From Pseudoalteromonas sp. P1-25 (GTDB lineage Bacteria; Pseudomonadota; Gammaproteobacteria; Enterobacterales; Alteromonadaceae): 64,000 nucleotides of DNA. Below the pieces are notes generated by a model, which was not told the origin of the DNA, made no database searches, and was given only the letters and a program-made list of their open reading frames with translations. Made by a program: the position numbers and the translations under genes. The stretch lies in NCBI RefSeq assembly GCF_001401805.1, contig NZ_LKDW01000015.1:34172-98171 (forward strand). The letters run 5' to 3'. Shown piece by piece: positions 18,688-26,735 of the stretch; within the stretch, counting starts at the first letter, position 1, and the number at the start of each line of letters is the position of its first letter.

Positions 18688-20901
18688 ATGAGCTTTGAAG
18701 TCGATGAAGATATTTTACAAGACTTTCTTGTAGAGGCTGGAGAAATCCTTGAGCTTTTATCTGAACAGTTAGTTGAGCTAGAAAATAACCCAGAAGATAC
18801 TGAGTTACTAAATGCTATTTTTAGGGGCTTTCATACCGTAAAAGGGGGAGCTGGCTTTTTAGCTATGACTGAGCTTGTAGACGCTTGTCATGGTGCTGAA
18901 AATGTATTTGACCTCTTGCGCCAAGGGGTTAGAACCGTTAATTCAGAATTGATGGATGTGATTTTACAAGCACTAGATACCATTAACGAAATGTTTGCTA
19001 CTATTCAAAACCGCGAACAGCCAGACCCAGCAGATCCTCAATTACTAGAAACCCTTCATAAACTTGGTCAACCGCCTTCGGATGACGAGCTTACAGAAAC
19101 AGTCCCTGAAGTTGTTGAACAAGAACCCGCAGCACCTGTTAATGCACCTGATGAAGAAGACCCATTTGCATTTGATGAATTATTTGATGTAGCAGGTTCA
19201 AGCCCTTCAGCAGATAGCACGCAGATTGATGAAATTACAGAAGATGAATTTGAAAGCTTATTAGATGAGCTTCATGGTAAAGGCCAAAGCCCGGTATCGC
19301 AACCAAGTGCAAGTGCAGAGCCAGACTCAAGTTCAGACATTACTGATGATGAGTTTGACAGTCTGTTGGATGAATTACACGGTGTGGGTAGTTTTGGCCC
19401 TGTTGCTGGCAATACTTCAAGCAAAGAGCCAGAAGTTAAAGATACTACACCACCTCCAGTGTCTGTTACAAATGATACTGGCGATGATGAAATCAGTGAT
19501 GACGAATTTGAAGCATTGCTTGATGAACTGCATGGCAAAGGCGGAGCACCAGAATCAAAAGAAGCTGAGACACCTGCACCGCAGCCACCTAAGGCAGCAC
19601 CTGTCGCACAAACGCCAGCAAAACCAGAGCCAGCACAAGTTGCTAAGCAAGCACCTGCGGCAAAAGCAGCACCGGCCCCTAAAACGGTTGATAAGCCAGC
19701 AAGCAGCGCAACTCCTAAAAAAGCGACGCCTCCGCCTGCTGAAACCACGGTACGTGTTGATACTAAGCGTTTAGATCAAATAATGAATATGGTTGGCGAG
19801 CTGGTATTAGTACGAAATAGGCTAGTCAGTTTAGCGACCAATACAGACAGTGAAGCGATGGGCAAGGCGATATCAAATCTTGATGTAGTCACCGCTGATA
19901 TTCAAGGTGCAGTAATGCAAACGCGAATGCAGCCCATCAAAAAGGTATTTGGCCGTTTTCCTCGCGTTGTGCGTGATTTAGCACGCAGCTTAAATAAAGA
20001 AATTAACTTACAGCTTGTAGGTGAAGAAACCGACTTAGATAAAAACTTAGTTGAGGCATTAGCCGATCCGTTAGTGCATTTAGTGCGCAACTCGGTAGAT
20101 CATGGTATTGAAATGCCTGCAGCGCGTGAGGCCGCGGGTAAACCTAGAACAGGTAATGTTACTTTATCTGCATCTCAAGAAGGCGACCATATTTTGTTAA
20201 CCATTAAAGATGATGGTGCAGGGATGGACGCTGAAAAGCTGAAAAAAATAGCGATTAGTAAAGGCGTTATTGACCATGATCAGGCAAGTCGTTTATCAGA
20301 CACTGAAGCATATAACCTAATTTTTGCGCCTGGTTTTTCGACCAAAGAAGAAATATCTGATATTTCTGGTCGTGGCGTAGGCATGGATGTAGTAAAAACT
20401 AAAATCACCCAGCTTAATGGCTCTGTTAATATCCAGTCTGAATTGGGCGTAGGTACAATTTTAGAGATAAAAGTCCCCTTAACGTTAGCTATTTTGCCTA
20501 CACTTATGGTAATTGTTGGTGAGCAAACATTTGCGTTACCGCTTGCTGGCGTGAGTGAAATATTCCACTTAGATCTAACAAAAACCAATGTGGTAGACGG
20601 TCAGCTTACAATTATTGTTCGTAAAAAAGCGATACCCCTTTTCTATTTAGAGCATTGGCTAGTTAAAGGTGCTGATTGTTCTCAGCGAAAAGCACAAGGT
20701 CATGTGGTGATTGTACAAATAGGTACACAGCAGGTTGGCTTTGTGGTTGATTCATTAATTGGCCAAGAAGAAGTTGTTATCAAGCCTCTTGATGCGTTAT
20801 TACAAGGTACGCCTGGAATGGCTGGTGCAACAATTACATCTGACGGTGGTATTGCACTGATTTTAGATGTACCTAACATGCTTAAGCATTACGCAGGATA
20901 A
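18688..20901 (+). CDS. cheA: Chemotaxis histidine kinase CheA
   Basis: CheA autophosphorylates in receptor arrays and passes phosphate to CheY and CheB. The 737-residue product has an Hpt (P1) domain with phospho-His49 (FRGFHTVKGGAGF), a long linker rich in Ala, Pro and acidic residues (about 130-350), then the dimer (P3), ATPase (P4: VRNSVDHGIE, DDGAGMD, GRGVGMDVV) and CheW-like (P5) domains. The linker carries three copies of an I-[TS]-[ED]-DEF-LLDELHG motif at residues 183, 218 and 269. No classical P2 domain is evident to me. Confidence 0.97.
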   Translation: MSFEVDEDILQDFLVEAGEILELLSEQLVELENNPEDTELLNAIFRGFHTVKGGAGFLAMTELVDACHGAENVFDLLRQGVRTVNSELMDVILQALDTINEMFATIQNREQPDPADPQLLETLHKLGQPPSDDELTETVPEVVEQEPAAPVNAPDEEDPFAFDELFDVAGSSPSADSTQIDEITEDEFESLLDELHGKGQSPVSQPSASAEPDSSSDITDDEFDSLLDELHGVGSFGPVAGNTSSKEPEVKDTTPPPVSVTNDTGDDEISDDEFEALLDELHGKGGAPESKEAETPAPQPPKAAPVAQTPAKPEPAQVAKQAPAAKAAPAPKTVDKPASSATPKKATPPPAETTVRVDTKRLDQIMNMVGELVLVRNRLVSLATNTDSEAMGKAISNLDVVTADIQGAVMQTRMQPIKKVFGRFPRVVRDLARSLNKEINLQLVGEETDLDKNLVEALADPLVHLVRNSVDHGIEMPAAREAAGKPRTGNVTLSASQEGDHILLTIKDDGAGMDAEKLKKIAISKGVIDHDQASRLSDTEAYNLIFAPGFSTKEEISDISGRGVGMDVVKTKITQLNGSVNIQSELGVGTILEIKVPLTLAILPTLMVIVGEQTFALPLAGVSEIFHLDLTKTNVVDGQLTIIVRKKAIPLFYLEHWLVKGADCSQRKAQGHVVIVQIGTQQVGFVVDSLIGQEEVVIKPLDALLQGTPGMAGATITSDGGIALILDVPNMLKHYAG

Positions 20902-20903
20902 AA

Positions 20904-20929
20904 TGTAGGCATACGTGTTTATGCCTACA
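20904..20929 (+). other. Hairpin in the cheA-cheB gap
   Basis: A perfect 10-base inverted repeat (TGTAGGCATA / TATGCCTACA) with a 6-base loop begins 2 bases after the cheA stop and lies 22 bases before the cheB start. No T-run follows, so it is not a classical terminator. It could be an mRNA stability or partial attenuation element between the two genes; this is inference. Confidence 0.5.
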
Positions 20930-20951
20930 CATAAATTAATAAGAGAGCGCA

Positions 20952-22097
20952 ATGGCCGTAAAAGTTTTAGTTGTTGACGATTCCAGTTTTTTTCGCCGCC
21001 GTGTAAGCGAAATTCTTGAACAAGATAGCGGTATTGAAGTGATAGGCTTTGCTGTTAATGGTAGAGAAGCCGTAGACAAAACAGCACAGTTACGTCCGGA
21101 TATGATCACCATGGATGTAGAGATGCCTGTGCTTGACGGTATTAGCGCTGTGAAAGAAATTATGGCAAGCAATCCTACGCCAATACTTATGTTTTCTTCC
21201 TTAACTCGCGATGGTGCTACAGCAACGTTAGATGCACTTGATGCCGGTGCAATGGATTTTTTACCGAAAAAGTTTGAGGACATTGCCAGAAATAACGAAG
21301 ATGCAATCAAGCTATTGCAAACTAAAGTGAAGGAAATTGGTCGTAGGCGTGCACCTCGTCCAATAAGGCCGTTAACATCAAGTAAGTCTGCTGCTTCACC
21401 AACGAGCAAACTAGCGACAACTAGTTCCTCAGTAAAACAACCCGATAGAAGCTTTCAACGAGCGGCCCCAGTGCCAGCAACAGCTACAGCCAGTATGCCC
21501 TCGCGTGCTAGTGGTAAACATTATCAAATAGTAGCTATTGGCACCTCAACCGGGGGGCCTGTTGCTTTACAAACTATATTAACCCAGCTACCTGCTAATT
21601 TTGCCCACCCTATTTTGTTAATTCAACACATGCCTGCAGCCTTTACGCCTGCGTTTGCGGCACGATTAAATAGCCTTTGCAAAATACGTGTAAAAGAAGC
21701 ACAACAAGGTGACAGACTAGAAGCTGGCACAGCTTATTTAGCACCAGGCGGGCAGCAAATGATGGTTGAGGGGCGAAGTGGTAATAAAACACTGCGTGTG
21801 TTTGAAGATAACAGTGAGCGTATAAGTTACAAACCTAGTGTTGATGTGACGTTTGCAAGTGTTGCTAAAAGCTATCAAGGCGATGCACTTGCTATTGTTT
21901 TAACAGGCATGGGAGCCGATGGGCGCGATGGCGCTCGAATGCTTAAGCAAGCTGGCGCAACAATTTGGGCGCAAGATGAAAAAAGCTGTGTTGTATACGG
22001 TATGCCGCAAGCTATTGCAAACGCAGGGCTTGCCTCAGAACATTTAGCCCTTAGCGATGTAGCAGCAAGAATCAAAAGAGAGATAGGCTGTGGATAA
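20952..22097 (+). CDS. cheB: Chemoreceptor methylesterase/deamidase CheB
   Basis: CheB removes methyl groups from chemoreceptors when phosphorylated by CheA, giving adaptation. The 381-residue product has an N-terminal receiver domain with phospho-Asp55 (MDVEMP), a Ser/Pro/Ala-rich linker at about residues 145-190, and a C-terminal esterase domain with the catalytic Ser ([10 protein letters not shown]), His ([13 protein letters not shown]) and Asp (GMGADGRDG). It overlaps motC by 8 bases. No cheR is in the window, so the methyltransferase must be elsewhere. Confidence 0.97.
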   Translation: MAVKVLVVDDSSFFRRRVSEILEQDSGIEVIGFAVNGREAVDKTAQLRPDMITMDVEMPVLDGISAVKEIMASNPTPILMFSSLTRDGATATLDALDAGAMDFLPKKFEDIARNNEDAIKLLQTKVKEIGRRRAPRPIRPLTSSKSAASPTSKLATTSSSVKQPDRSFQRAAPVPATATASMPSRASGKHYQIVAIGTSTGGPVALQTILTQLPANFAHPILLIQHMPAAFTPAFAARLNSLCKIRVKEAQQGDRLEAGTAYLAPGGQQMMVEGRSGNKTLRVFEDNSERISYKPSVDVTFASVAKSYQGDALAIVLTGMGADGRDGARMLKQAGATIWAQDEKSCVVYGMPQAIANAGLASEHLALSDVAARIKREIGCG

Positions 22098-22854
22098 GCT
22101 TTCTGTTTTAGGATTAGTCATTGCGCTGGGCGCCATAGCGATTGGTTATGCTTTAGAGGGGGGCGTTGTCACTGCGTTATTTAACGGCCCTGCACTTATT
22201 ATTGTGCTTGGCGGCACCTTAGGCGCCGTTATGTTACAAACGGCTACAAGCACCTTTAAAAAAACGCTAAGTATAAGCCATTGGGTGTTTTTTTCACCAC
22301 AAGACAATATTGAACAAGCCATAGAACAAATTAAAACGTGGTCGCACAAAGCTCGCCAAGAAGGCTACTTAGCACTAGAAAAAGAGGCACTTAGTCATCC
22401 AGATCCTTATGCAGCTAAAGGGCTTAGTTTACTTGTCGATGGGTGTTCGGAGCAAAAGCTTCGCGACACCTTAGAAATAGACTTAATGCTTGAACGTGAC
22501 CGCTTACTTGAAGCAAGTAGAGTGTATGAAGCTATGGGGGGTTATAGCCCAACAATAGGTATTTTAGGGGCCGTACTAGGTCTTATTCAAGCTATGTCAT
22601 TTATTACCGACCCTCAAAAGCTAGGTGCAGGGGTTGCGACCGCTTTTATTGCAACAATATATGGGGTGGGGTTAGCTAACTTATTATTTTTACCTATGGC
22701 CAATAAACTTAAACAGCGCGTAGAGCAAAAAATGCTTTACCATGAAATGATGGCCGAAGGGGTAATAGCGATAAGCCTTGGCGAAAGTCCTATTAACATA
22801 GAATTAAAGCTTGAAGCTTATCGCACAGAGCGCCCTAATGTCGTGGTAGAGTAA
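22090..22854 (+). CDS. motC: Flagellar stator protein MotC (MotA family)
   Basis: A MotA-type ion channel subunit of the stator. The start is GTG 22090 inside the end of cheB. The 254-residue product has four membrane helices, with the pair near residues 145-205 carrying the conserved [17 protein letters not shown] and [16 protein letters not shown], and a cytoplasmic loop between helices 2 and 3 that would contact FliG. Its place after cheYZAB and before motD matches the motCD pair of Pseudomonas. A further stator set may exist elsewhere. Confidence 0.93.
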   Translation: MDKLSVLGLVIALGAIAIGYALEGGVVTALFNGPALIIVLGGTLGAVMLQTATSTFKKTLSISHWVFFSPQDNIEQAIEQIKTWSHKARQEGYLALEKEALSHPDPYAAKGLSLLVDGCSEQKLRDTLEIDLMLERDRLLEASRVYEAMGGYSPTIGILGAVLGLIQAMSFITDPQKLGAGVATAFIATIYGVGLANLLFLPMANKLKQRVEQKMLYHEMMAEGVIAISLGESPINIELKLEAYRTERPNVVVE

Positions 22855-22859
22855 CTTTT

Positions 22860-23822
22860 ATGTTACGCCGGCGCCTACGTCAATCAGCAGAAAAAAATCA
22901 ACATACAGAACGTTGGTTGGTCTCTTATGCCGATTACATGACCATTATGTTTGCTTTTTTTGTGGTTATGTATGCCATTGCCATAAATAAAGAAGAAAGT
23001 TTTCAAATCCTCTCCGACTCTTTAGAACAGGTTTTTGACAAATCAGCAAGGCAGCAATCGCAACAAGGTGAGGGTGTTACGGGTGAAGGGTTACTTACAG
23101 ACCGTGTCACCCCGGAGCACGAATTATTATATGGCGAGAGCATTCAAAAACAGGAGTCTGGCCCAGAGTTGCTCGATGGACAAAGTGATACCAGTAATAT
23201 AAAACAAAAACATTTAGGTAAGCCGCTAGATAGCTTATTAACTAAATTACATTCAGCACTTATAGATGAGATTCGTGATGGAGAAGCAAGTTTAGAGCTC
23301 AACCAAGATTGGCTTATTATTGAACTAAGCTCAGGAATGTTGTTCTCAAGTGGCAGTTCCGTAGCCCACGCGCGCGCTAAACAAGTCGTAAAAATTGTAA
23401 AAGATATTATTGCCCCAGTAGATAACTACATAAGAGTAAGAGGCTACACAGATAACGAAAGTATTCGTAATGAAATGTTTCGCTCTAACTGGGAGTTGTC
23501 TGTTGCACGTGCGACCTCTATTTTAGTTGAATTAGAAACGTTAGGAATTAACCCAGCGAGAATGGCAATAGAAGGGTATGGCCAATATTCACCTTTTGCC
23601 GATAACGACACTGCAGCGGGTCGTGCAGAGAATCGAAAAGTTGTTATTGCCCTTTCTAAGTATGGCTTAGTACAGCAAACCACCGAAAATGAAGCCGAGC
23701 CTGATGAGCAAGCGCAAAAAGCAGCGCCTGAGCCAGAGGTCGAACTTCCCTCTGATGATAACGCAATTAAAATAATTCGTTTACCTCATGGTGGCATCAG
23801 GATCACCACGCGCAATGAATAG
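22860..23822 (+). CDS. motD: Flagellar stator protein MotD (MotB family)
   Basis: The MotB-type stator subunit that anchors the channel to peptidoglycan. The 320-residue product has a short basic N-terminus and one membrane helix (residues about 23-42) with the ion-binding Asp25 (SYADYMTIMFAFFVVMYAI). A Gln/Glu-rich stretch follows. The OmpA-like peptidoglycan-binding domain covers about residues 140-265 (RVRGYTDNESIRN, IEGYGQYSPFADN, GRAENRKVVI). The tail is acidic. It starts 5 bases after motC. Confidence 0.95.
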   Translation: MLRRRLRQSAEKNQHTERWLVSYADYMTIMFAFFVVMYAIAINKEESFQILSDSLEQVFDKSARQQSQQGEGVTGEGLLTDRVTPEHELLYGESIQKQESGPELLDGQSDTSNIKQKHLGKPLDSLLTKLHSALIDEIRDGEASLELNQDWLIIELSSGMLFSSGSSVAHARAKQVVKIVKDIIAPVDNYIRVRGYTDNESIRNEMFRSNWELSVARATSILVELETLGINPARMAIEGYGQYSPFADNDTAAGRAENRKVVIALSKYGLVQQTTENEAEPDEQAQKAAPEPEVELPSDDNAIKIIRLPHGGIRITTRNE

Positions 23823-23837
23823 TAATTAGGACTTAAT

Positions 23838-24608
23838 GTGAAGATTTGGACAGTAGCAAATCAAAAGGGCGGTGTAGGTAAAACCACAACGGCTGTTAGT
23901 CTTGCGGGTATTTTAGCATTGCAAGGTAAACGCGTATTACTTATTGATACCGACCCTCACGCTTCACTTACGTATTATTTTGGTATTGATTCTGAAGATT
24001 TAGAAGTCAGTGTGTACGATATTTTTGCTCGCGGCACCTCAATGCAAAGTGAAGAAATATTGCAAGCTTTGTGCCCCTCTACAATGGAAAACCTAGATAT
24101 ATTGCCCGCAACGATGGCTATAGCAACTCTCGATAGAAGTATGGGCAATAAAACGGGGATGGGCTTAATTTTAAAAAAAACACTTGCAAAAATTAGTGAA
24201 CATTACGATTATGCGTTGCTTGATTGCCCCCCTGTTTTAGGTGTTCTAATGGTAAACGCATTAGCTGCCAGTGAACGTATTTTAGTGCCTGTGCAAACTG
24301 AGTTTTTGGCGCTCAAAGGGCTTGATAGAATGATGCGCACTATGGAATTAATGCAAAGCTCTCAAGCGAAACAGTACCAATATACTATAATCCCTACTAT
24401 GTATGATAAGCGCACAAAAGCGTCGCTTGAAGCCTACAAAACGTTGCAAAATACATATAAAGATAAAGTATGGCCAGGGGTGATCCCCGTTGATACAAAG
24501 TTTAGAGATGCAAGCCTTGCACAAAAGGTACCCATAGAGTTTTGCCCACGTTCGCGTGGGGTATACGCTTATAAAGCGTTATTAGATTATTTAATTGGAC
24601 AAGGTTAA
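23838..24608 (+). CDS. parC: ParA-like ATPase ParC for polar placement of chemotaxis arrays
   Basis: A Walker-type ATPase that in Vibrio places chemotaxis arrays at the pole and passes them to daughter cells. The GTG start is at 23838. The 256-residue product has the ParA Walker A motif KGGVGKTTT (signature Lys10, nucleotide Lys15), DTDPHASLTYYFG, and DCPPVLGVLMVNAL. Position between motD and a CheW-like gene matches the parC-parP-cheW order, which separates it from the chromosome-partition ParA. Confidence 0.9.
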   Translation: MKIWTVANQKGGVGKTTTAVSLAGILALQGKRVLLIDTDPHASLTYYFGIDSEDLEVSVYDIFARGTSMQSEEILQALCPSTMENLDILPATMAIATLDRSMGNKTGMGLILKKTLAKISEHYDYALLDCPPVLGVLMVNALAASERILVPVQTEFLALKGLDRMMRTMELMQSSQAKQYQYTIIPTMYDKRTKASLEAYKTLQNTYKDKVWPGVIPVDTKFRDASLAQKVPIEFCPRSRGVYAYKALLDYLIGQG

Positions 24609-24611
24609 TGA

Positions 24612-25394
24612 ATGAGTAAGCAATTATTTGCTAATGAAAAAGTAATGACTCAATACTTAGGGGCGCTCTTATGCGAAGACGAACCTGAGGAAAACCTTGA
24701 GCCTGTAGCTAAACTCCTTGAACAAGTACCTAGTGCCATACAAAACGACGAGGTACTTTTAAAACCCAAAGCGCAATTAAGCGTAACCGAGCAGCTATAT
24801 TCTGAGCAAGTAAAAGAGGCTATTAGTGAGGTTGAGCCCGTTTCCTCTCAAACAGCGCCTATTGAACCTGAGCCAGTAAATGCACCTGATGTGCAAACCT
24901 TGCAAAGTACAGAGCCTGCGCCTTTACTACATAGCCAAGAAGATTACTTTGAAGGAGAATTTCAGGCTCTATTTTTTGAAGTGGCTGGCTTAACATTGGC
25001 TGTTCCTTTAAAAGCGCTTGGGGGTATTCATCAATTAGGTGAGGTAAATCATTTATTTGGTAAGCCAAAGTGGTTTAAAGGCGTTATGCTTAATAGAGAT
25101 GAAAAGCTAAACGTAGTTGATACCGCCCGTTGGGTAATGCCAGAAAAGTACGATGAAAAGTTAGAGGCTTCTCTTAATTATCAGTATTTAATCACCCTTG
25201 GGGATAGTAACTGGGGGTTATTGGCCGAAAAGTTAATAAATAACATTACATTGAGTAAAGAAGATGTAAAATGGCGAAAAAACAGCGGCAAACGTCCTTG
25301 GCTTGCTGGTGTTATTAAAGAAAAAATGTGTGCTTTAATAGATGTAGATAATCTAAATGCACTATTAGAAAAAGGCTTAGATAGCCGTCAGTAG
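24612..25394 (+). CDS. parP: ParP-like protein with a C-terminal CheW-type domain
   Basis: ParP links ParC to the chemotaxis array by binding CheA. The 260-residue product has a Glu/Pro/Gln-rich N-terminal half, expected to be disordered, and a C-terminal CheW-like (AIF) domain from about residue 112 (EFQALFFEVAGLTLAVPLKALGGIHQLGEV, ending DVDNLNALLE). Order and domain plan match ParP of Vibrio. Function here is inferred from those. Confidence 0.85.
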   Translation: MSKQLFANEKVMTQYLGALLCEDEPEENLEPVAKLLEQVPSAIQNDEVLLKPKAQLSVTEQLYSEQVKEAISEVEPVSSQTAPIEPEPVNAPDVQTLQSTEPAPLLHSQEDYFEGEFQALFFEVAGLTLAVPLKALGGIHQLGEVNHLFGKPKWFKGVMLNRDEKLNVVDTARWVMPEKYDEKLEASLNYQYLITLGDSNWGLLAEKLINNITLSKEDVKWRKNSGKRPWLAGVIKEKMCALIDVDNLNALLEKGLDSRQ

Positions 25395-25418
25395 TAATGA
25401 CCATTACGGGGTAACAGC

Positions 25419-25916
25419 ATGAGCGAAGATAAACTATTATCAGCGAATAAAAACGCAGATAACAACGATGAAATTTTACAGTGGGTAACGTTTAAGCTTG
25501 AAGAAGAAACCTACGGCGTAAACGTAATGCAGGTACAAGAAATTTTACGTTATACCGAAATTGCCCCAGTACCTGGTGCGCCTTCTTACGTTATTGGTAT
25601 TATAAACTTACGTGGTAACGTAGTTACTGTTATTGATACTCGAGCTCGCTTTGGCTTACCAGCTGCAGATGCGACTGATAACTCTCGCATTTTAATTATT
25701 GAAGCAGAAGAGCAAGTAATTGGTATTTTAGCTGATAGTGTATCTGAGGTTGTGTACTTACGCAGCTCTGAAATAGACAGCGCGCCAAATGTTGGTACTG
25801 AGGAAAGCGCTAAATTTATTCAAGGCGTGTGTAACCGCGATAACGAATTACTTATTTTAGTCGATTTAAATAAATTACTTAGCGATGACGAATGGGATGA
25901 GTTAAGCGATATTTAA
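25419..25916 (+). CDS. cheW: Chemotaxis coupling protein CheW
   Basis: CheW couples chemoreceptors to CheA. The 165-residue product is a single CheW domain: WVTFKLEEETYGVNVMQVQEILRYTEIAPVPGAP is followed by YVIGIINLRGNVVTVIDTRARFGL and the conserved ILIIE and GILADSVSEV strands. It follows parP by 24 bases in the same operon. Confidence 0.97.
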   Translation: MSEDKLLSANKNADNNDEILQWVTFKLEEETYGVNVMQVQEILRYTEIAPVPGAPSYVIGIINLRGNVVTVIDTRARFGLPAADATDNSRILIIEAEEQVIGILADSVSEVVYLRSSEIDSAPNVGTEESAKFIQGVCNRDNELLILVDLNKLLSDDEWDELSDI

Positions 25917-25933
25917 GCTTTACCACTAAAATT

Positions 25934-26335
25934 ATGTTGTTACTTAGTATCGCAATAATAGCGCTAGGGGCTGGTTTAATATCGCTGGCGCTAATTGTTG
26001 CATTAAAAAATAAACAGTCGGCAGAGCTTAATGCAGTATCACAGCAATTAAAAGATACCTCAGAGCAAACGCATATATTACGTAGTGAAGTGTCTGAGCT
26101 CAGAACAGGGCTTTTAAGTATTGGTAAGCGTGTACTTGAAGTTGAGCAACAAAATCAAGAGTTGATGCAACAACAAGCTGCTCAAAAATATGACGACCCA
26201 GACGCAAAAATATATTCTCGAGCTGTTAAAATGGTTGAGCTTGGTGCTGATTTAGATGAAGTGATACGCGAGTGCGAGCTTCCTAGGGCTGAGGCTGAAC
26301 TATTATTTTCGTTACATAAACAAAAAGACGCCTAG
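25934..26335 (+). CDS. DUF2802 membrane-anchored coiled-coil protein
   Basis: A 133-residue protein of unknown function that usually ends the cheW operon in polar-flagellate gammaproteobacteria. An N-terminal membrane helix (LLLSIAIIALGAGLISLALIVALK) is followed by a coiled coil at about residues 30-85, then a DUF2802 segment (YSRAVKMVELGADLDEVIRECELPRAEAELL) that resembles a small helix-turn-helix. The stop codon lies in the loop of the terminator hairpin. A link to flagella is inferred from position only. Confidence 0.85.
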   Translation: MLLLSIAIIALGAGLISLALIVALKNKQSAELNAVSQQLKDTSEQTHILRSEVSELRTGLLSIGKRVLEVEQQNQELMQQQAAQKYDDPDAKIYSRAVKMVELGADLDEVIRECELPRAEAELLFSLHKQKDA

Positions 26336-26345
26336 CGTCTTTTTT
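26322..26345 (+). terminator. Rho-independent terminator ending the flagellar/chemotaxis block
   Basis: The inverted repeat AAAAAGACGC / GCGTCTTTTT has a 3-base loop and runs into six T residues. The TAG stop of the DUF2802 gene overlaps the loop. It marks the end of the 14-kb flhA-led transcription unit. Confidence 0.85.
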
Positions 26346-26360
26346 GCTTTAAACTACACA

Positions 26361-26388
26361 ATACCAATGTGCAGTAATACTTAATAAG
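26361..26388 (+). repeat. Solo end of the MITE-like palindromic repeat
   Basis: The sequence starting ATACCAATGTGCAGTAATAC matches the left end of the palindromic element at 47354-47518 at 23 of 25 bases. No matching right end is seen nearby, so it is either a solo terminal repeat or a decayed copy. It lies between the terminator and the convergent FlhB-like gene. Confidence 0.6.
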
Positions 26389-26413
26389 AGGGAGATAAAA
26401 TTCACCCATCTGT

Positions 26414-26734
26414 TTATGCCTTTACATTTAGCTTACCTTGAAAGTCTTGCCAGCCAGGTGGGAACTGCCCACGAAGCACGTACGAAAAAGCAATCAATTC
26501 AGCAATAACATAATAAAGCTCTTTGGGTATTTCCTCTCCCAATTCTAAGTGTGAGAGTGTTTTAGCAAGTGCTTCATCTTGGTGGATCATAATGCCTTTT
26601 TGTTTTGCAGCTTTGATTATTTCATCAGCCAACTCCCCAAACCCTTTTACACTTACTGCTGGGGTACTTCCCGCTTCATATAACAGGCCAATCGCTGATT
26701 TATTATTTGCTGCAAAATTAGAGGTGTCAGTCAT
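26414..26734 (-). CDS. Stand-alone FlhB C-terminal-domain-like protein
   Basis: A 106-residue soluble protein resembling the cytoplasmic C-terminal domain of FlhB (AIGLLYEAGSTPAVSVKGFGELADEIIKAAKQ, then IPKELYYVIAELIAFSYVLRG). It has no membrane helices, and the NPTH cleavage sequence is absent at the expected place. Similar short proteins are YlqH of Bacillus and FlhB2 types, often next to a FliK-like gene as here (gap 1 base). A role in flagellar export is possible but not shown. Confidence 0.8.
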   Translation of the reverse strand: MTDTSNFAANNKSAIGLLYEAGSTPAVSVKGFGELADEIIKAAKQKGIMIHQDEALAKTLSHLELGEEIPKELYYVIAELIAFSYVLRGQFPPGWQDFQGKLNVKA

Positions 26735-26735
26735 G

